Part shown: one piece after another, positions 22,831 to 28,938 of the stretch
Layout: the number at the start of each line of letters is the position of its first letter
Position numbering within the stretch: the stretch's first letter is position 1
Translations under genes and position numbers: made by a program
Assembly (NCBI GenBank): GCA_964390555.1
Contig: CAYMJU010000196.1
Location: forward strand, 1 to 28,938
Length of the DNA: 28,938 nucleotides
Origin: CAVTWS01 sp964390555
GTDB taxonomy: Bacteria; Actinomycetota; Acidimicrobiia; Acidimicrobiales; SHLQ01
Direction: 5' to 3'
The notes under the pieces: generated by a model
What the model saw: the letters and a program-made list of their open reading frames with translations, nothing else
Databases searched by the model: none
Told to the model about the DNA's origin: nothing

Positions 22831-22850
22831 GCGAGTGTACGCTCACTCGC
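22831..22850. promoter_or_regulatory. 20-bp palindrome, candidate TetR-type operator between divergent genes
   Basis: GCGAGTG (22831-22837) and CACTCGC (22844-22850) are perfect inverted arms around TACGCT; 16 of 20 positions are symmetric. TACGCT on the plus strand and TACACT on the minus strand are possible -10 boxes inside it, so a bound protein could block both the DUF35 operon and the LLM gene. The octamer CGCTCACT (22840-22847) is shared with 14732-14739. Confidence 0.6.
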
Positions 22851-22868
22851 TCACCCGATCGCACCCTC

Positions 22869-22873
22869 GGAGG
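22869..22873 (+). promoter_or_regulatory. Shine-Dalgarno site of the LLM gene
   Basis: GGAGG lies 5 nt before the second of two consecutive GTG codons (22876 and 22879). The spacing favours 22879 as the start. Confidence 0.65.
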
Positions 22874-22878
22874 ACGTG

Positions 22879-23829
22879 GTGGCTTCGGACCGGATCACGA
22901 TCGGCGCCGCCGCCTTGCCCGAGCCCGACCGGCAGTGGCTGGCCGCCGTCGAAGTGCTGCCCGTCGACTCGGTGTGGCAGGGCGGGCATCTGCTCCCACC
23001 GTCGGCGACCGGCGAGGCGATCACCCGCCTGGCCCTCATGACCGCGTGGACCGAGCGGGTCCGAGTGGGCTCGGCGATCTTGCTGTTGCCGCTGTACCCG
23101 CCGGTGATCGTCGCCAAGCAGCTCGCCGACCTCGACGCCCGATCGGGCGGCCGGCTGACCGTCGGCGTGGGCGTGGGCGGCGAGTTCCCCAAGGAGTTCG
23201 AGTCGGTCGGGGTGCCGATAGGCGAGCGGGGCGCCCGCACCGACGAGTCGATCGAGATCCTCCGCACGTTGTGGCGAGGCGGGCCGGTCAGCCACCGCGG
23301 TCGGTTCTTCCAGTTCGACGACATCGACCTGCGCCCGGTCTGCTCGCCCGGCGACGAGGTGTCGGCCATGCAGCCAGGAGGTCCGCCGATCGTGGTCTCG
23401 GGCCGCAAGGAACCGGCCATGCGGCGGGCTGCCCGACTCGGCGACGGTTGGATGCCGTACCTCATGTCGGCCAGCGCCTACGAGCGCTCGGTCGACACCA
23501 TCCGGGCCACGGCGACCGCGACCGGCCGGGACCTGGCCGGCTTCGAGTGGATGCTGTACCTGTACTGCTCGGTGCGCGCCGACGGTGCCCGGGCCCGGGC
23601 CGACGTGCGGTCGTTCCTCGGCCGCGCCTACGGCGACAAGCCCGACGACATGCTCGCCCGCCTCGCTCCCGCCGGCACCCCCGACGACGTGGCCGCGCTC
23701 GTGCAGCCCTACGTCGATGCCGGCGTCCGCCACATCATCATCTCCCCCGCCGCCCACCAGGACACCCTCGAGATCGTCCGCCTCTTCGCCGAGGAAGTCG
23801 CCCCCCGCCTGGTCCGGCCCCTCCCGTAG
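22879..23829 (+). CDS. LLM-class F420-dependent oxidoreductase
   Basis: A 316-residue luciferase-like monooxygenase-fold protein. The family blocks are visible: TERVRVGSAILLLPLYPPVIVAKQLADLDARSGGRLTVGVGVGG, then ERGARTDESIEILRTLW, and PPIVVSGRKEPAMRRAARLGDGW. Actinobacterial members mostly use the deazaflavin F420 for hydride transfer, though FMN-dependent monooxygenases share the fold. The reaction could be reduction of an activated C=C or ketone, or oxidation of an alcohol, in the same pathway. The frame is open far upstream, but the GTG at 22879 is favoured by the GGAGG site and by the divergent gene start at 22805. The gene shares its promoter region and palindrome with the DUF35-thiolase-SDR-P450 operon, so the five genes are probably one regulon. 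A large palindrome follows its stop. Confidence 0.9.
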   Translation: MASDRITIGAAALPEPDRQWLAAVEVLPVDSVWQGGHLLPPSATGEAITRLALMTAWTERVRVGSAILLLPLYPPVIVAKQLADLDARSGGRLTVGVGVGGEFPKEFESVGVPIGERGARTDESIEILRTLWRGGPVSHRGRFFQFDDIDLRPVCSPGDEVSAMQPGGPPIVVSGRKEPAMRRAARLGDGWMPYLMSASAYERSVDTIRATATATGRDLAGFEWMLYLYCSVRADGARARADVRSFLGRAYGDKPDDMLARLAPAGTPDDVAALVQPYVDAGVRHIIISPAAHQDTLEIVRLFAEEVAPRLVRPLP

Positions 23830-23843
23830 CGTCAACACCTCAT

Positions 23844-23905
23844 CCCGGCGAACTGGGTGGGGCGTCGGGGCCGCAGGCCCCTGACGCCCCACCCAGTTCG
23901 GCGGG
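23844..23905. terminator. Very long palindrome downstream of the LLM gene (terminator-like)
   Basis: A 24-bp arm at 23849-23872 pairs with 23876-23900 around the triloop GCA; the only flaw is one bulged T at 23881 or 23882. One mismatch and four more pairs extend it to 23844 and 23905. It begins 14 nt after the LLM stop and ends 31 nt before the next gene. There is no T-run, but the stem should be stable enough to stop polymerase or protect the mRNA 3' end. The composition and GCA loop resemble shorter hairpins at 4062 and 26072. Confidence 0.75.
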
Positions 23906-23936
23906 TCCGGGGTGGGCCGACTGATATCGTCGGGCC

Positions 23937-25088
23937 ATGTCGCAGAAAGTAGTTGTCCTCGGGGCCGGTTTCGGCGGGCTCGAGCTGGTCACGACTCTCT
24001 CCGATGCCCTTGGGGACACCGTCGACATCACCTTGATCGACAAGAACGATTCCTTCATCTTCGGGTTCTCGAAGCTTGATGTGATGTTCGGGAGACGCCA
24101 GCTACACGAAGTCCGCTCGCCCTACGCGGACATCGTCAAGCCTGGTGTCAGGTTCTGTCGTGAGGAGATCGCGTCGATCGACCCGGGGACCCGACGCGTC
24201 GTCACCGACGTCGGCACTCACGACGCCGACATTCTGGTGGTGGCGCTGGGTGCCGACTACGACTTTGCGGCCACGCCGGGTCTCGTCGAAGGCGGGTACG
24301 AGTTCTACTCGGTCGAGGGAGCAGAACGCGCCGGACAGGCCCTCGCAGAGTTCGAGGGTGGCGCGGTCCTGGTCAGCGTGCTCGGCCCGTTTTTCAAGTG
24401 CCCGGGCGCTCCGATCGAGACCGTGCTGCTCGTCCACGAGCATCTCGCTCGACGCGGGATACGGGAACGCTCGACCATCCACCTCACGAGCCCCTTGCCA
24501 ATGGCGATTCCGATCTCGAAAGTGACCTCCGCGGCCCTCGCGGCGATCCTCGACAAGGCCGGGATCGAGTGCTCGTTCGGATCGATGGTCGGGCGACTCG
24601 ATCCCGCCGGCGGAATCGCGCATCTGACCGACGGACGACAAGTTCCGTACGATCTGTTCCTCGGCATACCGGTCCATTGCGCTCCTGAAGTCGTGCGAAC
24701 CTCCCCCTTGATCGAAGACGGCTGGATCCCGGTCGACCCCAAGACGTTCGAGACGAAATTCCCCGGGGTCTTCGCCGTGGGCGACGTGACCAGTGCTCCG
24801 GTGCCTCGGGCCGGCGGCATGGCTGAAGGCGAAGCGAAGACGGTCGCCGCGGTCGTGATCTCACGGCTCACCGGTGGTGCGCCGCCGCCGCCGTTCGATG
24901 GCGCCGCGGCGTGCTATATCGAAACTGGCGACAGCGTCGCACGAATCGACGTCAACTTCATGTCCTACGACGTTCCCGTCGCCAAGTTCAATGCACCAAA
25001 TGACCAACTGGTCGCCGAGAAGCACGAGTTCGGGACGACGCGTCTGACCCGGTGGTTCGGTTACGACGAACCCACGCCCCGCGTCTGA
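23937..25088 (+). CDS. FAD-dependent pyridine-nucleotide-disulfide fold oxidoreductase, SQR-like
   Basis: A 383-residue two-dinucleotide-domain flavoprotein resembling sulfide:quinone oxidoreductases and NDH-2. The N-terminal FAD motif is VVVLGAGFGGLE (5-16). A central FFKCPGAP (Cys155) matches the SQR-type cysteine site. The second FAD block is FPGVFAVGDVTSAPVPRAGGMAEGEAK (275-301, Asp283). The C-terminal ACYIETGDSVARIDVNF is common in this branch. I do not see the full three-Cys set of true SQRs with confidence: the other cysteines are at 74, 212, 248 and 326. Genuine sulfide oxidation is therefore unproven; a quinone or other electron acceptor is possible. A 60-base sample is about 60% GC against about 70% in a neighbouring gene, and palindromes lie on both sides, so horizontal acquisition is possible. 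No clear ribosome site precedes the ATG. Confidence 0.85.
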   Translation: MSQKVVVLGAGFGGLELVTTLSDALGDTVDITLIDKNDSFIFGFSKLDVMFGRRQLHEVRSPYADIVKPGVRFCREEIASIDPGTRRVVTDVGTHDADILVVALGADYDFAATPGLVEGGYEFYSVEGAERAGQALAEFEGGAVLVSVLGPFFKCPGAPIETVLLVHEHLARRGIRERSTIHLTSPLPMAIPISKVTSAALAAILDKAGIECSFGSMVGRLDPAGGIAHLTDGRQVPYDLFLGIPVHCAPEVVRTSPLIEDGWIPVDPKTFETKFPGVFAVGDVTSAPVPRAGGMAEGEAKTVAAVVISRLTGGAPPPPFDGAAACYIETGDSVARIDVNFMSYDVPVAKFNAPNDQLVAEKHEFGTTRLTRWFGYDEPTPRV

Positions 25089-25232
25089 TCGGTGAACGCG
25101 AACTAGTGGCGCGCGTTCCAAGAGGGCGAGCCGATAGGCGAGCCCTCCAATGTGACAGTGGCATTTCTCGACTGCGCTAGCAGGCGAGCGAGACCGATCA
25201 GACGTCGAACGTTCACCTAGTGGCGCGCGTTC
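25082..25232. repeat. Nested inverted and direct repeats downstream of the SQR-like gene
   Basis: A perfect 12-bp inverted repeat has arms CGTCTGATCGGT (25082-25093, spanning the stop codon) and ACCGATCAGACG (25193-25204). A second pair, GGTGAACG (25091-25098) and CGTTCACC (25210-25217), overlaps the first. The 16-mer CTAGTGGCGCGCGTTC occurs directly repeated at 25103-25118 and 25217-25232. The region lies between convergent genes (stops at 25088 and 25238), so it can also act as a terminator. It may be a small non-coding mobile element or its remnant. Confidence 0.7.
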
Positions 25233-25237
25233 GACGG

Positions 25238-26041
25238 TCAGAACGTCTGGTCGAGCGCCCAGGGGCCTTCGGTGAAGGGGCGGGCCAGGAGCTTCATGCT
25301 GTACTCGATCCGGCCGGTCGATTCGGGTGGGCCGGTGCACAGGATCAGCGCGGCGTGGGCCATGGCGTCGTCGGGTTCGACGGGGACGTTGTCGGGCGTG
25401 TGGGGCGACACCGCCGCGACGCCGGGGGTCATCACCAGGCCCATCGTGCCGAGAGCGTTCACCCGCACGCCGGAGCCTTCGAGCTCGGCGGCCAGGCCGG
25501 TGGTCATGCGGTCGGCCGCGGCCTTGGCCATGCCGTAGGGCGTGCAGCCGTCGCTCGCCCAGTCGGGGTAGGGCGGGCCCATCGGGTGGCGGGCCTGTTT
25601 GGACGTGATGTTCAGCACCCAACCCCGACCTCGCGACACCATGCCAGGGATGGCGAGCTGGCACAGCCGAAAGGGTGCGTGCACCATCATCGAGAACGTC
25701 AGGTCGTACTTGCGGCCGCTGATGTCGAGCGCCGGGCCGTAGAAGTTCACGCCGGCGTTGTTGACCAACGTGTCGACCGGGCCGAGTAGCGCCTCGGTTC
25801 GAGACACGATCGTCTCGACGTCGGCCGGCACCGTGAGATCCGCCGGCACCGCAACCGCCCGCCCACCGGCGGAAACGATGCGCGCGAGGACCTCGTCGAT
25901 CGAGCCCGGCAACCGCGACGTCCCCGGCGCGACCGTTCGAGCCACGAGCGCGACCGCGGCGCCCTCAGCAGCGAACAACTCGGCGATGTGCTGGCCGATG
26001 CCGCGGCTGGCCCCGGTGACGATGGCCACCCGGCCATCCAT
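25238..26041 (-). CDS. SDR family oxidoreductase
   Basis: A 267-residue SDR. VTGASRGIGQH near the N-terminus (about 8-18) binds the cofactor, NNAGVN is conserved, and the active site is Ser in NITSKQ followed by PYGMAKAA (Tyr and Lys). The Ser-to-Tyr distance is about ten residues longer than the classical 12-13, because of an insertion HPMGPPYPDWASDG that probably shapes the substrate pocket. The C-terminal part lacks the usual GGxxxxVDGG ending and instead has STGRIEYSMKLL, so it belongs to a divergent subgroup. The ATG at 26041 was chosen over the TTG at 26050. It is 160 bp downstream of the amidohydrolase gene, with a GC-rich hairpin in between, so it may have its own promoter. The substrate is unknown. 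Confidence 0.9.
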   Translation of the reverse strand: MDGRVAIVTGASRGIGQHIAELFAAEGAAVALVARTVAPGTSRLPGSIDEVLARIVSAGGRAVAVPADLTVPADVETIVSRTEALLGPVDTLVNNAGVNFYGPALDISGRKYDLTFSMMVHAPFRLCQLAIPGMVSRGRGWVLNITSKQARHPMGPPYPDWASDGCTPYGMAKAAADRMTTGLAAELEGSGVRVNALGTMGLVMTPGVAAVSPHTPDNVPVEPDDAMAHAALILCTGPPESTGRIEYSMKLLARPFTEGPWALDQTF

Positions 26042-26071
26042 GATTCGCAACGCCGGTACCTAGGCCAGCCT

Positions 26072-26088
26072 CGGGGGCTGCGCCCCCG
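26072..26088. repeat. GCA-loop hairpin between amidohydrolase and SDR genes
   Basis: CGGGGGC (26072-26078) and GCCCCCG (26082-26088) pair perfectly; the loop is GCA on the minus strand. It lies 31 nt upstream of the SDR start and beyond the amidohydrolase stop, in a 160-bp gap rich in GC symmetry. On the minus strand, GGGGGCGCAGCCCCC resembles the hairpin at 4093-4113. No T-run is seen. It could be a weak terminator for the amidohydrolase gene. Confidence 0.5.
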
Positions 26089-26201
26089 GCGGCGCGAGCG
26101 CCTCCCCCATCGCCGCTCGGCTCCCTAGCGGTCGCTCGATCGGCCGGTTCTCGGGCCCAGAAAAACTCGTCACAAGATCACGTGTTCCCGTGCCCAAGAA
26201 C

Positions 26202-27410
26202 CTAGGAGAGGACGAGCTCGGTGGGGTCGGCGGGCGTGAAGTTGTACACCCGCGACGCGTTGCCGATCGTGATCTTGTGCTGCACGTCCTCGGGAAGGTG
26301 CCCGAGCCACTTCCCAGCCAGGGCGGGCGTATCAGGCCAGGTCGAATCGGAGTGGGGGTAATCGCACTCGAGCATGACGTTGTCCTCGCCGATGATGTCG
26401 AGCAGGCGTAGCCCTGCGTGATCCTCGATGAACGTGCCGAACACGTGGTCGCGGAACAGCTGGCGGATGTCGGTGTCGAGCGAGAAGCTCGCCGCGCCCT
26501 TCGACTCGCCGCGGTCGTGGGCGGCGTTCATGTTTATGTCGAACCGTGACGCCCAGAACCGCTGCTTGTCGATGACCTGCTCGGCGCGTTCGAGGAAGTA
26601 GGGGATCCACCCGATCGACCCTTCGGACAGGGCGATCTTGAGCATCGGGTAGCGCTCGAAGTTGCCGCTGAACAACCAGTCGAGCAGGGTGCCGGCCTGG
26701 TTGGCGGCGGCGGAGTAGGCCATGAACGCCAGGGTCGGCATGTCGTCGGAGGTGCGTATCAGGTTCGACGACGAGCCGACGTGCATCGACAGCACGTACC
26801 CCGTGTCCTCGCACGCCTGGAACACCGGATCCCAGTAATCGGTGTGGATCGAGGGCAGGCCGAGCTTGGTGGGGTTCTCGGAGAAGGCGATCGACTTGCC
26901 GCCCCGGGCCGCGGTGCGCTCGATCTCAGCCGCCGCCGCGGCCGGGTCCCACAGCGGGATGATCATCATGGGGATGAACCGGCCGGGGAACGCGGCACCG
27001 AACTCCTCGAGGATGAAGTCGTTCCACGCCCGGACACACAACAAGGCCAGCTCGCGATCCTTGGCCTCGTGGAAGACCTGGCCGCAGTAGCGCGGGAATG
27101 ACGGGAACATCATCGACGACAACACGTTGCCGCGGTTCATGTCGGCGACCCGTTCGGCCGGGTCGTAACAGCCGGGTCGCATGTCGTCGTAGGTGATCGG
27201 TTCGGGGCTGAACTCCTCGCGGCGCTTGCCAGCGACGGCGTTGAGACCGGTGGTCACGATCTGGCGATCCTCGTAGGCCCAGTACTCGGATTCGCCGTCG
27301 CGCACGATGCGAGGCCCGATGTCGCGCCACCGCTCGGGCAGGCGCTCCTGCCACAGCCGGGCCGGCTCGATGAGGTGGTCGTCAACGGAGATGAACCAGC
27401 TGATCGTCAT
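26202..27410 (-). CDS. Amidohydrolase-2 family metal-dependent hydrolase (second paralogue)
   Basis: A 402-residue TIM-barrel protein of the ACMSD-like amidohydrolase-2 family, a distant paralogue of the one at 14772. The first metal motif reads SVDDHLIEP (9-17), with Asp-Asp-His in place of His-x-His. SMHVGSS in the middle and LECDYPHSDSTWP near the C-terminus supply further His and Asp ligands. Conserved GSIGWIPYFLERAE links it to the same subgroup as ESGCGWIPF in the other copy. It would hydrolyse or decarboxylate an unsaturated or cyclic acid. The start has GGAG 8 nt upstream; an overlapping out-of-frame ATG lies 4 nt earlier. It follows the acyl-CoA dehydrogenase pair by 27 bp on the same strand, suggesting one transcript and one pathway. 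Confidence 0.92.
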   Translation of the reverse strand: MTISWFISVDDHLIEPARLWQERLPERWRDIGPRIVRDGESEYWAYEDRQIVTTGLNAVAGKRREEFSPEPITYDDMRPGCYDPAERVADMNRGNVLSSMMFPSFPRYCGQVFHEAKDRELALLCVRAWNDFILEEFGAAFPGRFIPMMIIPLWDPAAAAAEIERTAARGGKSIAFSENPTKLGLPSIHTDYWDPVFQACEDTGYVLSMHVGSSSNLIRTSDDMPTLAFMAYSAAANQAGTLLDWLFSGNFERYPMLKIALSEGSIGWIPYFLERAEQVIDKQRFWASRFDINMNAAHDRGESKGAASFSLDTDIRQLFRDHVFGTFIEDHAGLRLLDIIGEDNVMLECDYPHSDSTWPDTPALAGKWLGHLPEDVQHKITIGNASRVYNFTPADPTELVLS

Positions 27411-27437
27411 TCATGGCTCCAGGGGTGGAAGGCAACG

Positions 27438-28379
27438 CTACCCGAACAGGCCGGTCAGGCCGATGGGACCGGACTGGCGCACTAGGGCGGCGCGGGTGGC
27501 GGACAAGCCGAGCGGCAGACGACGCAGAGGTTGGCTGTGGCGCGACAGCCACGACACGGGGGCCTCGTCGCAGAAGCCGATGGCACCGTGGAGCTGGTGG
27601 CCGACCCGGAACACGACCTCGGCTGCCTCGATCACCGCCATGCGCAGCGCGAGGGCGTCCGCGACGGCATCGTCGGGCCGAGCGCCGAGGCTCCACAGGG
27701 CGAACTTGGCGAGCTCCTCCACGCCGACCCGTTCGAGCTCGGCGTCGGTGAGCTGGAATTGCACAGACTGGAACGACGCCAGCGGCTGGCCGAACTGCTC
27801 GCGCTGACCCACGTAGTCGCAGGTGATGCGCACGATCCGGTCGAGCATGCCGAGCAAGGTGAAACACGGCAACACCAGCCCTAGCGCCAGGTCGGCGGCG
27901 CCACCATCGTCGATGCCATCGACAGTGGCGAGGTCGAGGTCGACGACGAACGCCGCGTTGCGAGACGAGGCGACAAACGCCCGGGGTTCAGCCGAGAACC
28001 GCCGGCCGTCGAGCCCCACCGCGGCCCACGAGCCGTCGAGCCCGTCGAGCCCTTCGAGCGGCGCGGCCGGCGTGCGCTCGGCGACGACGAGCAGACCCTG
28101 ATCGCCTGCAGTTCGGGCCAGCCGCTCCGCCACCGGATACGGCAGGCCCCAGTAGCCGGCGCTTCGGCAGAGCACGGCGGCGGCTTCGAGCTCGTCGGCA
28201 CTGCCGCGCGGGTCGATGTCCCACGCGCCCAACTCGGCGAGCACCGGCGAGGCCAGCTCGGCTCGACGGGACGGATCGGCCTCGGCCTGCTGCAACAACG
28301 CGTCGCCACCGGCAGCTTCGATCGCCCGCCGAGCCTGGCGGCCGTACTCGACGGCCTCCTCGCTGAAGTCGGTGATCAC
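27438..28379 (-). CDS. Acyl-CoA dehydrogenase family protein, short second subunit
   Basis: A 313-residue acyl-CoA-dehydrogenase-fold protein, shorter than the usual 380-400. The C-terminal half is clearest: TCDYVGQREQFGQPLASFQSVQFQLTD is the FAD/substrate helix block, and GHQLHGAIGFCDE is the QxxGGxGF-like block. The N-terminal helical domain is degenerate, and the central beta domain (VVAERTPAAPLEGLDGL) is reduced. No catalytic Glu is evident. It starts at a GTG overlapping the stop of the preceding acyl-CoA dehydrogenase gene. The pairing of a normal and a shortened subunit in tandem is the pattern of the ChsE1-ChsE2-type heterotetramers used for steroid side-chain acyl-CoAs in actinobacteria. 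It would introduce a double bond alpha-beta to the thioester jointly with its partner. Assignment to that subtype is inferred. Confidence 0.88.
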   Translation of the reverse strand: MITDFSEEAVEYGRQARRAIEAAGGDALLQQAEADPSRRAELASPVLAELGAWDIDPRGSADELEAAAVLCRSAGYWGLPYPVAERLARTAGDQGLLVVAERTPAAPLEGLDGLDGSWAAVGLDGRRFSAEPRAFVASSRNAAFVVDLDLATVDGIDDGGAADLALGLVLPCFTLLGMLDRIVRITCDYVGQREQFGQPLASFQSVQFQLTDAELERVGVEELAKFALWSLGARPDDAVADALALRMAVIEAAEVVFRVGHQLHGAIGFCDEAPVSWLSRHSQPLRRLPLGLSATRAALVRQSGPIGLTGLFG

Positions 28380-28938
28380 GACGCCGCCGGCGCCGACAGC
28401 AGGGCCCGCGCCAGCAAGATGCGTTGCATCTCGATGCTGCCCGAGGCCACCGTCGACGCCTGGGCGTAGCGCCAGTGGTCCTCGACGGCGCGCCGGAACC
28501 GGGCCCCGACCTCGCCGGCCAGCGGTGCGTGGCCGGCGATCTCGCGCAGCACCTCGGCGCTGTCCTGGTCGAGCTTGGTCACCGCGATCCGGTATACCGC
28601 GGTGTCGGCGGGAGTGACTCGACCGGCGCTCTGGGAGGCGACAACCCGGTAGGCCAGCAGGCGGGCTCGGCGGCAGTGGGTGAGCATCCGCACCCACCGG
28701 CTGTGCAGCTCGGCGGGCAGGGTGTCCCAGCCGTCGCCGAGCGCGCCCGGCGCGTTCTTGAGCAGGCGCTCGCACCGGGCGTAGCGGGCGATGCCCACCC
28801 GCTCGAAGGCGAGCACCTCCTGCACCACCGTCCACGCCTGATCGACGTGACCGAGGACATCCGCCTCGGTGACCCACAGGTCGTCGAGGAACACCTCGTT
28901 GAGATGGTGGGGGCCGAGCATCGATGCGATCGGCCGAA
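28376..28938 (-). CDS. Acyl-CoA dehydrogenase, C-terminal part (5' end outside window)
   Basis: The last 187 residues of an acyl-CoA dehydrogenase that runs off the window end. The visible part starts in the beta domain with RPIASMLGPHHLNEVFLDDLWV, the conserved strand near the flavin, continues through the C-terminal helical bundle, and ends with ASTVASGSIEMQRILLARALL. The last segment corresponds to the GGTSEIQR signature of the long-substrate FadE group. Its stop overlaps the GTG of the next acyl-CoA dehydrogenase-like gene by 4 bp, so they are translationally coupled, probably as two subunits of one enzyme. The true start is not visible. An ATG at 28921 is internal, because conserved sequence continues upstream of it. 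Confidence 0.9.
   Translation of the reverse strand, partial: RPIASMLGPHHLNEVFLDDLWVTEADVLGHVDQAWTVVQEVLAFERVGIARYARCERLLKNAPGALGDGWDTLPAELHSRWVRMLTHCRRARLLAYRVVASQSAGRVTPADTAVYRIAVTKLDQDSAEVLREIAGHAPLAGEVGARFRRAVEDHWRYAQASTVASGSIEMQRILLARALLSAPAAS

Overview
The window is dense, high-GC bacterial DNA: about 70% GC in a 60-base sample of a typical gene. Short intergenic gaps, frequent GTG starts, 4-base GTGA/ATGA gene overlaps, an F420-type (LLM) oxidoreductase and many paralogous SDR, amidohydrolase-2, CoA-transferase and acyl-CoA dehydrogenase genes point to an actinobacterium. The catabolic style resembles Acidimicrobiia or mycobacterial relatives; the class is an inference. I saw no tRNA, rRNA, CRISPR array, transposase or phage gene. 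The largest gap without a gene is 3874-4121 (248 bp), so no stretch above 300 bases is empty.

Layout. (1) 1-584: 3' end of a xylose isomerase gene (+). (2) 3873-604 (-): SDR, 3-hydroxyisobutyrate-dehydrogenase-like enzyme, a possible 35-aa ORF, aldehyde dehydrogenase. (3) 4122-4883 (+): a lone tandem carboxymuconolactone-decarboxylase-like protein whose start carries a duplicated 21-bp, hairpin-bearing repeat. (4) 8295-4895 (-): substrate-binding lipoprotein, APH-fold kinase-like protein, crotonase. (5) 8477-9432 (+): small ferredoxin overlapping an SDR. (6) 14708-9429 (-): D-aminoacylase-like amidohydrolase, fused double CoA-transferase, Rieske oxygenase. (7) 14772-19023 (+): amidohydrolase, alpha/beta hydrolase, CoA-transferase, SDR. 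(8) 22805-19077 (-): Zn-ribbon/OB (DUF35) protein, thiolase-fold protein, SDR, cytochrome P450. (9) 22879-25088 (+): LLM oxidoreductase and an SQR-like flavoprotein. (10) 28938-25238 (-): two acyl-CoA dehydrogenase subunits (the first cut by the window end), amidohydrolase, SDR.

Together the genes look like a catabolic island for a hydrophobic, probably alicyclic, aromatic or steroid/terpenoid-like carboxylic compound. Oxygenases (P450, Rieske) and a ferredoxin would hydroxylate; SDRs and ALDH would oxidise alcohols and aldehydes; CoA-transferases would make thioesters; the paired acyl-CoA dehydrogenase, crotonase and Ltp2-like thiolase with DUF35 partner would shorten side chains; hydrolases would open rings or esters. 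The substrate cannot be read from sequence.

The most unusual points are: a fused CoA-transferase whose first half appears to lack the catalytic Asp; an Ltp2-like thiolase without the Cys nucleophile, paired with a stand-alone DUF35 protein; a crotonase without both hydratase glutamates; a family of short GC-rich hairpins, several with a GCA loop, at gene borders; and two divergent promoters carrying related TetR-like palindromes.
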